Source: Nematostella vectensis (Eukaryota; Cnidaria; Anthozoa; Actiniaria; Edwardsiidae). From it: a stretch of 64,000 nucleotides of DNA. The stretch lies in the NCBI RefSeq assembly GCF_932526225.1, contig NC_064038.1:14927474-14991473 (forward strand). Reading direction: 5' to 3'. Below the pieces are notes generated by a model. The model searched no databases and had not been told where the DNA came from. It was given only the letters and a program-made list of their open reading frames with translations. This document shows, one piece after another, positions 1-13,000 of the stretch. The position numbers were made by a program, and so were the translations under genes. Within the stretch, counting starts at the first letter, position 1; every line of letters starts with the position of its first letter.

Positions 1-857
1 GCCGGAATCTCTTTTTTATTTGTGATACCGCTGTTATTCCTCGCGGGCCTAGCAAAATGTAGGCCCAGAGAAACCGCTGGCTAATGTCCCTTATTTCTGG
101 GAATAAACGAACACGCGAAAGAACAGACACTACAGTTACAAGTTGTAACTGTAGTATCTAAACTCTTTAGAGGCCACAAATCTTTCAATCGTCCTTCTCC
201 TCAGCCATGCACGGCCTGTGTTCTTTTTTTTTTTCTCCGACCCATGCGTTTGCTTCTTCGTTTCAAGATTTAAAATTATTTTAAGGTGGTGTGCGCTCAA
301 TTGTTTGAAGTTTGTTTAGAAAAGAATACTATCATAGCCGCGCTAATACGAACTTGTTTTAACACAAGTTTCATAGTTCTTTCGAACCCTGAAAAGCCAA
401 ATACCATGGACTAAAAATAGCTGTTTAGATATTGAAAAGAAGCAAATTGCCAAATGTATATGCCTTTTATTTGAAAGCGTTGATATCGATGTACTCGAAA
501 TATTTTGATAGATCAAAACCACGTGCAAGCGCCGCCGAACTCGCTTGTTGAACCACACTTCTATAGACAGATATCTATAGATAGATAGTTTTATCGAAAA
601 TGGTGCTTTCAATGAAATGCCAAATTCGGATTGGATTACAAATAGCAGCGCAACAAGTCTTGGTTTAAATTTCATCAACAAATTATAAACCATCGAACCC
701 ACGTCACCTTAAAAACACAATATCTGTTCTTTTGATAAAATTCAAACTGAAATATCTTAACTTCTTAAAATGATATGCCCCTTGGCAAAATAAAACACAG
801 TCTTAAATAACACAGTGTGGCATAGTAACTTTACTTCTATTATTCATGTTTTAGAAA
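1..857. other. Left edge, no supported gene
   Basis: AT-rich. TACAGTTACAAGTTGTAACTGTA (about 131-153) is a near-perfect small palindrome, and GATAGAT repeats occur at 565-590. The missing 3' exons of the lectin gene were not recognised here. Confidence 0.35.
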
Positions 858-1166
858 TTGAAGTTTAGTGATATGATGAGAGATGAAGAAAGAGAAACAG
901 AACCCGGAAAGACAGTCATCCTAGAGCTGATGTCATCAGAGGAATCAGATAGCGAGGAGAGATACAGAGTGAGGCGCTCTATGGAAGTATGTAATTTCTT
1001 TAGTGAACTTGATAGAAGGCGTGGGCAGTTACAGACCCCACAACAGAAGAGACAGACAAACAGAAGAGTGGTAGGGGACAGCAGTGATCGCACAAGTGAG
1101 GCTGTCCCAGATGAACTAAGAGAGGTTGCAGTATCTGAGGACAAGAAAGTTGAGTCACTTAATTAA
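858..1166 (+). pseudogene. C-terminal fragment of a transposon-associated unnamed protein
   Basis: A 102-codon frame of acidic then basic character: VILELMSSEESDSEE, then RRSMEVCNFFSELDRRRGQL, QQKRQTNRRVVGDSSDRTSE and VPDELREV. The layout (acidic patch, R...V..FF..LD, basic RQ..RRV.G.S.R, LP..L..V) matches tails I remember from multicopy cnidarian genes linked to transposons. There is no catalytic domain and the apparent start is probably fortuitous. It is plus-strand, opposite to the lectin gene. Confidence 0.4.
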
Positions 1167-1379
1167 GGAGGCTTAAAATGGTTTTTCAGTCTTCTTACAT
1201 TAGAAGATAAAAACAATGAAATTTCAACCAAAGTGCTCTTTAAATTACTGAAAATCATGTATCATGTTACTGTTGAGGATCCTTGTGAATGCGGATATTC
1301 TATTGATTATTTATTGAACTATTGATATAGTAAATATATTAAAATAAACAAATTACAATGCAGTATTCATATTCTATGT

Positions 1380-1640
1380 TCCATTGTGTTCGCTTTCGCG
1401 GTTTGCTTATATAATCCCGCCCTGGAAAACCCGAGAATACCAGCGGTTTACTAAAATAATCCCGCCCAGGAAAACCCGAGATTACTCAAGTTCTCCTTGG
1501 TTAATCCCGGCGTGGATAACCAGAGAATAGTGCACTTATACTAGCGTAATCGCACCGTGGATTATCTGGGCATACTCAGAGTAATCTTAACAGAAAGAAG
1601 AGGGAAGACGTGGAGATTACTTGGTTTATTCCTCGGGAAA
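1380..1640. repeat. Degenerate tandem repeat, unit about 60 bases
   Basis: Four decayed copies of a unit containing AATCCCGCCCTGGAAAACCC then GAGA and a TAC stretch, at about 1,412, 1,458, 1,500 and 1,547. Copies drift from CGCCCTGGAAAACC to CGGCGTGGATAACC and CACCGTGGATTATC. No coding potential. Confidence 0.6.
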
Positions 1641-1696
1641 TCCACGGGTAATCGCAAGTGGCAAACTCTACTTTTTTGTCGTGAATAACATCAAGG

Positions 1697-2005
1697 AGGG
1701 GTGGTTGGTGGTTTTAGGGGTGAGGGGTGGGTAGTGGTTCCAGGGGGAGGGGTGGTTGGTGGTTTTAGGGGTGAGGGGTGGGTAGTGGTTCCAGGGGGAG
1801 GGGTGGTTGGTGGTTTTAGGGGTGAGGGGTGGGTAGTGGTTCCAGGGGGAGGGGTGGTTGGTGGTTTTAGGGGTGAGGGGTGGGTAGTGGTTCCAGGGGG
1901 AGGGGTGGCTGGTGGTTTTAGGGGTGAGAGGTGGGTAGTGGTTCCAGGGGGAGGGGTGGTTGGTGGTTTTAGGGGTGAGGGGTGGGTAGTGGTTCCAAAT
2001 CCTAT
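1697..2005. repeat. G-rich minisatellite, 51-base unit, six copies
   Basis: Nearly perfect copies of a 51-base unit made of GGTGGTTGGTGGTTTTAGGG and then GTGAGGGGTGGGTAGTGGTT plus a CCAGGGGGAG tail. Because 51 is a multiple of three, both strands show repetitive open frames, which are artefacts. The G-runs on the plus strand could form quadruplexes. Confidence 0.95.
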
Positions 2006-2820
2006 ATATAAGAACGCTGTCATACCAGACGGTAGTCTTTTATTAGCATGGTGACGTCCAAAACCACCCAAAAAAGCGGCCCACGTAGATAGTGTAATAG
2101 CGCTCAGACGGATCAATTCACTCCAATCGTTTATCGACTTTGTAGCCTTTGTCGTAGATGCGGAAGCATATTGTAAGATTTTTAAGTAAAAAGGAGTAAG
2201 AGTTGTACTAGCTATTATAGCATTAGTTAATACTAGCACTTGGAAATTTTCGCATGGGAATCTTATTTCAAGTCTGAGTGAAAACTTTTCTTAAATCAGT
2301 ATAGGAAAAAATCCAATTTCCACCACCATTCCTTTATGGACTTTATATTCCAAATCGCGTGAACCCTTTCCTTTGAATAGCTCCTTAATAAATACCAAGA
2401 CATGGTAGGAAGAGTGGCAGATATAAGGACAAATAACATAAAATCGTAAGTAGTCGCAACTTTGTTGTTAAATTTAATACGCATAAATTTGCTCTATTTC
2501 GAAGCTGTCGACTCTAGCTTTTAATCGCCTTTACAGATCTCTCTAAAAACTCACACAAGGATAGACAACAACGTGTTACATATTATTAGGAGAGAAATTA
2601 GGGGAAAAATATTGATATGGAATAGAAATTTGTCCTAGAAAACTGTCTTACTCACGTGACATTTATTCCGATCAAAAAGATTCATACGTCATATTATATT
2701 TTCATCCTTTTGTTATTGATTTGGTGTATTCGATTTGGAATCTGATTTCATTTCTTCGCGCAGTGCGTTTTGTTGTCAAAGATGGACGGTGTGATGGAGG
2801 GAATACTGGGTCGAGCCACC
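2006..2820. other. AT-rich non-coding stretch left of the TTAA MITE
   Basis: I see no supported exon, RNA or repeat here. A minus-strand frame into 2,239 is mostly the minisatellite read through and does not resemble the missing end of PA14. Confidence 0.4.
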
Positions 2821-3557
2821 TTAAGGTTTTGGTAAAGGTAAATTTAACACAACTGTTTTTGTGGTTTTTGCAAAACCTGTATCAATAACTCTTAATTTTT
2901 TTATTTTTGCAAAAAATTTTTTTACATGAGTCGGATTCTAATACGGCTGAATATGGGCCTTTGCTGTTTCCCGTGACCTGTTGACCGTGAATTCACGCCA
3001 AATCTTTGACATTTCTAGCGTATTATTTTGAGGCGAGAACCCGAGCTTCTCGGGCGTAACCTCGCGACGGGTTTTAAGATATCGCCTTTAAATTTTCGGG
3101 ATCTTATAGATAATTAAGCCATGTCATAAAGTGTGTGAGGAATTTTCGATTTTCGACTGAAGATCACTTTTATAGCACTTTTCCTATTCAATTTTCGCCA
3201 GAAATGAGAGTTCCAGCTTTGATTTTTGATATTTTGTTGACAATGTCAAATAACAAAAATTCCTCACACACTTTGGCAGATCATCCATCTGTTATTGAGA
3301 TGCCATTACGTGCAAGTGCATGCGCAATAACGCGAAGGTGCATTACGCTCTAGATTAAACTCCGTACTTTTGAGTTTGAGGCCTCAAAACTTTAACACCG
3401 AAATAGCTATTGCAAAAAAAAAAAAAAAAAAACTTGCAGGAGATAATTCAATCTTTTATTTTAATTTAATATTTAGTTTGTACATATAGTGAAAATTGCG
3501 GTGCGACAATAGATTTTTTTTCCGCGGACAAGTCGTTTACCTTTACCGAGACCTTAA
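2821..3557. mobile_element. MITE with TTAA target duplications (piggyBac- or Kolobok-type)
   Basis: TTAA occurs at both ends (2,821-2,824 and 3,554-3,557). Inside them lie inverted ends: GGTTTTGGTAAAGGTAAA on the left and the complement of GGTCTCGGTAAAGGTAAA on the right. The 729-base interior is non-coding and has a second inverted pair, AAAGTGTGTGAGGAATTTT near 3,128 and its complement near 3,257-3,276. It lies in the intron or untranslated region beyond exon 10 of the lectin gene. TTAA duplications are typical of piggyBac and Kolobok DNA transposons. Confidence 0.75.
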
Positions 3558-3882
3558 CAAAATTGGCGTTGAGCTGTTGTTATGCCTATTTTAGTTTATA
3601 TTAATCACTTATCTAGCTTGTACATAGTTATTGTAGAAATGGCTATTAGCTGTGTTGTGATATCTATTCCACCTTTAAGAAGGCAGTCATTGATGCCCTA
3701 CCGAAATATCGTCACAAAAAAGCAACTCAGATTGTCCCGAATTGTTGAAGAGACCCCAAGTTTGACGCATCATCATGTGTTTTTAGGATATGTCTCTGCA
3801 TCCGCTAGCGCTATGTTCAACCTTATTTTACCTTCCTTCGCCTACTTATTTTACTATATTCTACTATTCTACTGTTTCTTAC

Positions 3883-4049
3883 CCAGCGCTTTCGTTATAG
3901 CCGTCCCATTTCTGGATCTGCATTAACATCCTCTCCACCCCATCAAAGGCGACCTCCATGGGCATGCGTGGCTCCTGGTATCCGCTGATCCATAGCTCGC
4001 ACTCGTCGTCACATGACACCAAGAAACTATACAGCCCGCTCGACGGAGG
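3883..4049 (-). CDS. Exon 10: PA14 domain, second part
   Basis: Acceptor GTTTTTTTAG and a phase-0 start join the preceding YFQ directly to PPSSGLYSFLVSCDDECELW. This is the PA14 core motif: two prolines, G-x-Y-x-F, then a D-D pair and a leucine strand. The exon continues ISGYQEPRMPMEVAFDG and MQIQKWDGYNESA, then leaves two bases of a codon at a donor G|GTAAGA. No long open frame advertises this exon; it was found by following the domain. The remaining PA14 strands (usually around a YYIE motif) were not located in positions 1-3,880. Confidence 0.82.
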
Positions 4050-7000
4050 CTAAAAAAACAGGGTGCATGCTCAGAATGTCGTCCAACGTCTGCACTGAGA
4101 CCCTGTCCACAAGTATCCGTTTTTGTTTGAAAACGCAACCTTTTTGTTCCATTTTCAAAAAGATCCTCGTCCACACGAAGCGTTTTCATTTTGATACGAC
4201 CCGTCCCCACGGAAACGCAGAAACGATACGAAAATGATAACAGGTTCTACAATGCATGCGCACCCGCGCGCCAAGTAGACTGCACCTGAGTTATCACGTC
4301 ATCGTTTTCGAAAAGTTCCGTTTTCGTCCGTCCCCACGCCACCGAAAGGGTATCGATTTCAAATTGTTTCACTCTGGAGATCGTTTTCAAATCGTTCTGT
4401 TTTCGGTTTCACGTTTCCGTGTGGACGATACCCGTATCCGTAACAAAAAGGTTACTTTTTCAAACGAAAATGGATACGTGAGGACGTGGTCTGACATATA
4501 TCTAACCGACAGTGTTGAATACCGTATGTGCAAGCGAAGGAGAGACAGTCGCTCTATTCAGTATTTGTACATGTTTTAAACCACATGGTTAAAGAAGATG
4601 GTATGACCTTATTCCCAGTTTTCATTAAACTCAAGCAAAAGTACACGGTTATCAAGGATAAATACGTTTCTCTCGTCCACAATAGGAGTAACCTTTACTT
4701 CAACATGCCACATAAAAACTTCACCTTTTCACTGTCTTATCCAACAAAGTTCGTTTTCTGCCAAACAAATCTACATTGTAGCAGATAAACACCATGGGAT
4801 TCCAGCAAAACCAAAACACGACCACCATCCAAGGGAGATAAGCAAACGACGATCCTTCAGTATTTTCCTCGCATTTCACTCCATTCAAGAAACTCTGCAA
4901 ACAACTCCACGCCACATGCACCTGCAAATCCGCTATCTTCTTTCACCATACATACCACGTGATGTTTCCGTAAATAATCCAACCGGAAATAAAATAGCGC
5001 ACGCGCTCAAAACGAGCACGCGCTTTGCAAACCGTTGTAAACTGTTATCACGTACACTCCCCACTTTTTCAAAAACCACTTAACTGTGAACCACGCTTAC
5101 AACAAGGTAAGAAATAATGTTTTCCAAATAATTTCATCCTTTTTAACTTCGATAACTATTTTATTAGCGCCCAAATACATTTGTACTTTACACCATAACA
5201 AGTACTTACAATTCTTAAATGCCATTCAACAATTTCATCGATTTATTTGCACGTTTGTTAGCCATGCTCACTACAAACTTATCTCACATATATTTTTGGC
5301 TTCCAATATCCAGCTTTTTAAGAAATCCTACCAGGCTCAAGATAGCTTAAGGCCAAGAAATTAAATTTAGTAATCAGCTAGCAAGCTAAGAAGGTAGAGA
5401 AAATCCACGATGTCTATGGCCAACAAAGGAAGGTTTGATTTGAACACACCACACCATCCACTTCCCTAAAGCAGCCTTACGTTGACGTGTAGAGGTAAGG
5501 TGAATTGGCTAGCCACTCATTCACTTTGAAACACGTCTCAAATGCGAACTTTTTCCTTACTAGGTATCTCCATCTTTCCTCCTCCCCCTAGCATTCCCCG
5601 GCTCCCAGTTTCCATTCTCCCCGTCGCATTTGACTAATACTTGGTCTTACCTCCTGATGATAAACCCTGTACTAGAAAACACGTGAGGCTGCTTAACTTT
5701 TCAAAGAGCTCTATGAAATATTATATTCCTTATTTACCGTAATTTATTATACATTTATGTGCATGTTTATGAACTTTTGTTGTTTTCATTATATTTTAAC
5801 TCACTTCTTTCTCCACCAGCGTGTACACCTTACCCCTTATCAGCCTTTTTGTTTTCCGGTCTATACCTCCCTAACCACTACCTCCTCCTTAATCTTTCCA
5901 TTCACCCTATACGCCATGGTAAGAACAATTGCATCACTATCCCGTACACTCCTTATAGTCCAACTCCACTCAACGTAGCATTATCCCCACAATGACCCTC
6001 ACGCCGTCACCCCTGCCACCAACCTCTACCCGTATCACAACCATTATTCCCCTTTTATGTCCCCCTTCTCCCCAGGTGCCATGGTACGAATACCCTCTTT
6101 TAACCAAAAACAAAAGCCATGACCAGGATAATGATAATAATTATTATTTGTAATTTTTTTAATGGGATGAATGCACAAATATGAAAGGTTATGGTGTTGA
6201 ATGTAATTCTATAACGGCAAAGAGATGAGATTTTGTCGACGGGGAAATGTCTAGGGAATCCAGCACATTGTTGAAAGAATGTTAATACCTGGAAGTAACT
6301 CGTGATCAGCTGTCCATGATCCTCGGAGTCCTCCTGCGAAGCTTCAAAATCTCTGCCCCAGGTCACTCCTTGTGGGGATGAACTGTACACGTGATTCTCT
6401 CGAATGGTAGCCAGGCCTTGTGTGATGATCGACTTATACCAAATGTCCCGACGAATACCGCGAATCTCCTCGGCAGATTCTATGAGAGATACTTGAGCTG
6501 AGGACGTGGTCGATCCGGCAACATTTTTTTTTTTCAAATTTAAATCATTCTCCACCTCCTCATATTGTTATTTTTTAGAATAATTCACTAGGCTTATCAT
6601 CATCATCATCATCACCGTCGTCGTCGTTAATATTAATATTAATATTATTCTATGATATAATATTAATATTATTATTCTATGATATAATATTAATATGATT
6701 AATATTAATATTAATAGTATTATTAATTAATTAATTAATTAATTAATTAATATTAATATTGATATAAATATTAATATTAATATTAATTAATACTTAATAA
6801 AAATTATTAATTAATATTAATATATATTAATTATACATATACATATATACATATACATAAAATGATGGTTGAAGACTTTCATAGAAAGTGCTCAATACTC
6901 GAAAGTAGAGCGGTGTATAGTGTTGGTTTGAGAAAAAAATACAAACTACATAGGTTTCCCTACAGGTCTGTTTCGTGGTTGCCCACTCATCCCCTGATGA

Positions 7001-10000
7001 GTGGGCAACCACGAAACAGACCTGTAGGGAAACCTATGTAGTTTGTATTTTTTTCTCAAACCAACACTATACATATACATATATATATAATTTATATTAA
7101 TATATATTTATATTAATATTAATATTAACGACGATGACGACGACGATATTAATATTAATATTAACTTTAATATTAATAACATATCAAACTATTTATCGGT
7201 AATTTCCTTACTAGTTACACTCGGGCTCTCTCGTCAGAAAACATTTTGATCGAGCGTATAAACGCGCAGTTATAGAAAAATCAAATCAGGATATCTCGAT
7301 GGCATCGACTCAAACTAGAGGAATACTCTACCACCGATAACAATCATCTTTATGGCAGATACCGGGATTCTTTTTCGCCATAAAATGTAGCTCTGATAAG
7401 TGGGCTTCGGTTTCGAGGGGATCTGTTTGATGCGCTTTAATAGCAAGACCCTAAAACAACTACAGTGAGCTTGCTTCTGCGTACGTACGGCTATAACTAT
7501 TCCAGTATTCTTACGATTGCCAAGATCTTTATACAAATTAAAGTCACATATAGGGGGATCTTTTTCGTGGGGTCTGTTTGATGTGCTTGTTTATGGGTAA
7601 GCGTAAATATAAACATGTCGTTGTTCTAGTTCTAGGATGGAAGCGCAACCTACGTAATTTTCCAATATTTCGTCTAATACTAGTAGTGCAAAAGCAAGTA
7701 CAAGAGATCACGATTGTTTGATTTTCTTGCGCTTGTCTTGACCGATCTACACTTGTGCTTCGCTTACGTTTGTGGCAAAAGCAAGTACAAGAGATCACGA
7801 TTGTTTGATTTTCTTGCGCTTGTCTTGACCGATCTACACTTGTGCTTCGCTTACGTCTGTGCCTGCATCCTATAGGGAAAGCTAACCTTAAATTACTATT
7901 CATTTGTTCAACTCGCACAAACTAATAAACCCTTCAACACAAACTCCCACCTTACCATATGTCTGCACGGTTACTCTGCAGAGAATCAGGGTAGTATTTG
8001 CACCATCTAACGTAATCATGACGCTGCGGCCTCTGATTGGATAACACCCTGCTTTGAGCCAATCACTGCTTCCATAAGACATGACGTCACCACAACGCTG
8101 AGTACGTGCCCCTTGAATGACTAACACTTCCATATTTGAGGGTCCCACCTGACAACAACCTTTGTTACTTGTTATCTCAACAGCAAAAACGTACATCGAC
8201 CTCAATAAGTCAACGCTCCACCAGGGGCTGGAGGCCTGGAAAAGAAATGAGATGTCATGACCGAGAAGTGTAGACGCCCGGTCGTAAGGCCTAACAGGAT
8301 TGGCTGGATTTACTTATTGTTCTATTGTATTCCCATGTCGTGAAATCTTTTGATAACTTCTACATGACCCTCATGACCACGCGTTATCATAACACACATG
8401 TTATGAGATTGATCTTTGAGTACTCAAATTTGATAGTCACTCCAAATGTTGGTCACGTGACCATGATATTCGTGTGAGACTATGACTTTTGTGTGACTAG
8501 TGCCTTTGCGTGACCAAAGTGTTTGCGTGACTATGACTTTTTCTTGACTATTGCTTTTGCGTAACCAGGATATTCGCGTGACTATGACTATTGCGTGACT
8601 ATTGCCTTTGCGTGACCATGACCTTTGCCTAGTTTATACCTTCGTGTAGAAGCAGGTATTGGGGAAGCTGTCAACAGCGAATGATGATCTAGTGTAGTTG
8701 CTCTGTTCAGCTGAGCTGTTTGTTGGTTTCTTGGCAGCCATGTCCACTTCACAAATAGACAAAATTGTAAAATGAAACACTCTTACATTTACATGGCAAA
8801 TAACGTGTGCTTGATATGGATATCTTATGGAAAAAGTATAATATTTGAAAGAACTTCTACAATGTTGGAAATGTATCTATCCAAACGACACTCTGGGAAC
8901 GATCTCCGTTTTCTCTTCTTTATTCTTCACAATCTCTTCGATATTCGGTAACAATCTCGTAGCAATCTCTCTTAACAATCTCTTTCACAAAACCCCCCCG
9001 ATCTAACGCATGTCCGTTCTTACATACCATGAGTATCAAATAACAATCAATTACAATCAATGAATAATTAACTACAACTACGTAAGTGACTATGTAATTA
9101 CTTCAGGAGCTCAACTTCCGTAACATACAAGAAATGACGGCTCCTATGCGCGCGCGCTTGTTTGAAATTACGAGAGCTGAATACATTTTGCTTCAAAATC
9201 TTTCTAATCTCCATTTTTCCAGTTCTCAGAGAAGATTTAGTTCTTTTTCCACTATTCATGTATTAAGAAGCGCTCCGCTAATCCATTCAAGATGAAATGC
9301 AATACTCAAAAAAATGATTTTTCAATAATTTGTCTATAGACTTATATTTGGCTCCTGATTACAAAAATGTGTTTCTTTTTAAAATCTAACGAATATTAAA
9401 TATTTTATGGATTTTTCCTTATTTTTCTCGGCTTGACCCCGAAAAACACTACAAAATTTGAACCAAGTATCGCTACCTGCAGTGCGAAAGAAAACAGCGC
9501 AGAAACACAGCAACACCACAGGAGGCAACCAGGATATGTTCTCTCAATATTATTTTAATCTCGGCTTAATCCAGTTAAAATAGAATATTTGACAGATTTT
9601 CTCAAATATAGCCTCGCATCCATCATTTTGCACGATCGTCAAACCGACAAATTGAGGCCTTAAAAGTCGCATCTGGTACATTGCTCTATCAAAAATGATC
9701 ATTTTTCCTGAAAAGACAGTCACTTACTTGCCTAGAATCTGAAATAAAATTTTGGGGATAATAAAATCCGGAGCGCTGAGAGCGCCAAGAAGATACAACA
9801 CTTCACAGGTAATTGACCTTTTAACTTGGGCTAACTATGACACCAACTGCTGAATTCGCAGGGAAATCTGGCTTTTGCAGAAGCTCCCTCCTCGATACAA
9901 TGCTGAAAACAAATTTGAGGACCAATAAATATGTGTGTTATTACTTGCATTCTTCGTTGTGCGAGATAATTTAGAAAAAACACGTATTTGAGTGATTATT

Positions 10001-13000
10001 TGAATATATTATAACTAGTCTTGTCCAAAGAATTAGTAACATAGATCAAAACAACAAGTTAAGTGGTGTTAAATTTTCCTTACCTCAGCTTGGGAAAGTT
10101 CTTAAAAGGCATCGTTTTTTATCAATGCTTGTTCCTCTACAAACGCATAAAAACGCTGTTTAACTCGCTTCGGCTTGCGATCTCGGAATGTTTTTCATGG
10201 TGCTTCCACGTGACCGGCAGCGCACACAGGAATCCCAAAGTTTCTCAAACACAATGCAAAAAAAAAAAAAAAAGAGAGAGAAAGAGCAACTAATCAAAAA
10301 ATCTGATTCCTTATTTTGGAATAGAATAAAACAAATAATGTCCAACCGTAAGGATCGTTTGAAATTGTAAGCAATCGAAGTTATCGAATGATGGATTTTA
10401 TTCCTTGCGGAGCGGAAGTTACATATCTTGTGATATTGACAGTTGGCAATAAACAGATAGTTTTTCATACCAGTACCAGGTACGTTGTATGAGTTTTTAT
10501 ACACTGGTCTCTTCTTGCTGTCCGTTTTGCAAAGTTTTAATGAGAATATGGCTTTTTGCTCATACTCTCAGTTCGTAGGCGTTTTTCGCTAGTGAATATC
10601 ACAAACTGCACTAGATAACAAGTGGCATCTCCGTTTTATCGCTAAATTGCGAACCAAAGCTGCTTCTGGCAAGTGCAGGTATAACAATTTTAACATTGAC
10701 GTTCATGAATAACCACTTTTTTTTAAAACATACAGTTTGATTTGCTGTCCAGGTTTGTTTGACCTTGAAGGAAAATACACAAAGCTCCCTATCTGCTCAA
10801 GCCACCGCGATGCACATGGCGCATCAGATGGCGCAGTAATCGTAAGAACTGCTGCTGCGGAACGTGGCATATCCGTGGACAGCGCAAGATCCAGATATCC
10901 CGTGGACAGCGCCAGATCCAGATTTTCCTGTCTACAGCGCCAGAGCCAGATCCCCCCGTGGACAGCGCCAGAGCAAGAACCTCCGAACCATACCCTACCG
11001 TGTACAGCGCCCGAACCTTTTCCCCCCGTGGATAGCGCCAGAGCTAGGCCCCCCATGGACAGAGCTAGAGCAAGATCCCCCCGTGGACGGCGCCAGTTCA
11101 AGATTTCCTTGTTGACAGAGCCAGATACCACGGTGGACAGCGCCAGAGCCAGATACCCCCGTGGACATCGCAAGAGCCAGATCCCCCCGTGGACAAGAGC
11201 AAGATCCCCCGTGGACAGAGCCAGATCACCCCCGTGGTACAGCGCCAGAGCCAGATCCCCCCGTGGACAGCGCCAGAGCAAGACCCCCCCCCCCCCCCCC
11301 ACCCCCGTGGACAGTGCCAGAGCAAGAAACCCCCGTGGACAGAGCCAGATCCCCCCGTGGACAGTGCCAGAGCAAGAACCCTCCCCCCCACGTGGACAGT
11401 GCCAGAGCAAGAAACCCCCCCCCGTGGACAGTGCCAGAGCAAGAAACTCCCCCCCCCCCCCCCCCCCGTGGACAGTGCCAGAGCAAGAAACCCCCGTGGA
11501 CAGCGCCCGATCCCCCCGTGGACAGCGCCAGATCCCCCCGTGGACAGAGCCAGATCCCCCCGTGGACAGTGCCAGAGCAAGAAACCCCCGTGGACAGCGC
11601 CAAAACCAAATTTCCTTTTGACAGTGCCAGGGCCAGATACCACGGTGGACAAAGCCAGAGCCAGATACCCCGTGGACAGCGCAAAAGCCAGATCCTTCCG
11701 TAGACAAGAGCAAGATCCCCCCGTGGACAGCACCAGAGCCAGATCCCCCCCGTGGACAGCGCCATAGCAAAAAACCCCCGTGGACAGCGCCATAGCAAGA
11801 AACCCCCGTGGACAGCGCCAGAACCAGATTTCCCTATTGACAGAGCCAGAGCCAGATATCATGGTGGGAAGCGCCAGAGCCAGATACCCCGTGGACAGCG
11901 CAAAAGCCAGATCCCCCCGTGGACAGCGCAAAAGCCATATCCCCCCGTGGACAGCGCAAAAGCCAGATCCCCCCGTGGACAGCGCAAAAGCCAGATCCCC
12001 CCGTGGACAGCGCAAAAGCCATATCCCCCCGTGGACAAGAGCAAATCGCCCCGTGGACAGCACCAGAGCCAGATTTCCTTGTTGACAGAGCCAGATCCCC
12101 CCCCCCACCCCGTGAACAGCGCCAGAGCCAAATACCCCCATAGAGCGCTAGATTCTTCCATGAAGATCTGATTGTGTACTGTACAGAATGAATTCCTCTG
12201 TGACAAACGTTAATTTTGGGGGCTTTCAAACTATTGTGATAATTTGTGTCCGTTTTTAAAAAATTACTTGCTATCAGTTTTTGTTAATATATTTCGGATA
12301 CAATTTCACAGCAATGACTAAAGGGCAATATCATAAATTTGTTAGTATCAATGTGTCCTAATTGTCCTATCCATCCTTGTGAATAAAACCGTTATGGTTT
12401 TTCTGTGGCATGTCACATGCTAACATGAATAAGCGCTGATTATTGTGTTCCAACAATAATCAACCGTAGTTGAGTTAGGTCTTCGTAGAGGAACGGACAT
12501 TGATAAAAAACGATGCCTATCAAGTACTTTCCCAAGCTGAGGTGAGGAAAATTCGATACCACTTAATTTGTTGTTTTGATCTATGTTACGAATTGTCTGG
12601 ACACAAACATTACACAAGACTAGTTATAATCTATTCAAATACGCATTCAAATACGTGTTTTGCCTTAATCATCTCGCACAACGAAGACTGCAAGTGATAA
12701 CACACATATTTGTTGGTCCTCAAATTTGTTTTCAGCGTTGTTTCGAGGTGGGAGCGTCGGCAAAAGCCAAATTTCCCTGCCAATTTAGCTGTTGGTGTCA
12801 CAGTTGGCCCAAGTTTGAAAGGTCAATAACCTGTGAAGTGTTGAATTTTCTTGGCGCTCTCAGCGCTCTGGATTTTATTATCCCCAAAATTTTATTTCAG
12901 ATTCTAGGCAAGTAAGTGACTAACTTTTCAGGAAAAATGACCATTTTTGATAGAGCAATGTACCAGATGCGACTTTTAAGGCCTTAATTTGTCGGTTTGA

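Larger units (their letters stand above)
6598..7155. repeat. Nested quasi-palindrome: triplet repeats and (TTAATA)n around a perfect hairpin
   Basis: From the outside in, the left side is (ATC)n, then (GTC)n, then AATATT/TTAATA repeats, then ATACAT repeats. The right side mirrors this as ATACAT, TTAATA, then (GAC)n. The perfect hairpin lies at the centre. Mirror symmetry at this scale suggests that a snap-back structure was extended or copied. It lies in intron 8. Confidence 0.8.

Noticed and set aside
1691-2239. 182-codon minus frame and 117-codon plus frame
   Set aside because: They exist because the 51-base minisatellite unit is a multiple of three; translation is pure repeat.
6100-6555. 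151-codon minus frame as a complete gene
   Set aside because: Only the middle (6,289-6,497) is PA14-like and bounded by good splice sites; the ends are intron.
6916-6995. A second hammerhead on the minus strand of the hairpin
   Set aside because: The complement reads GGGATGA where CTGATGA is required, so the core is incomplete.
7544-7918. 124-codon minus frame with a repeated motif
   Set aside because: The repetition is an 87-base intronic duplication; no splice or domain support.
10703-12229. Many overlapping open frames of 74-355 codons on both strands
   Set aside because: All are read-through of the C-rich minisatellite with low-complexity repeats; no start context, domain or splice evidence.
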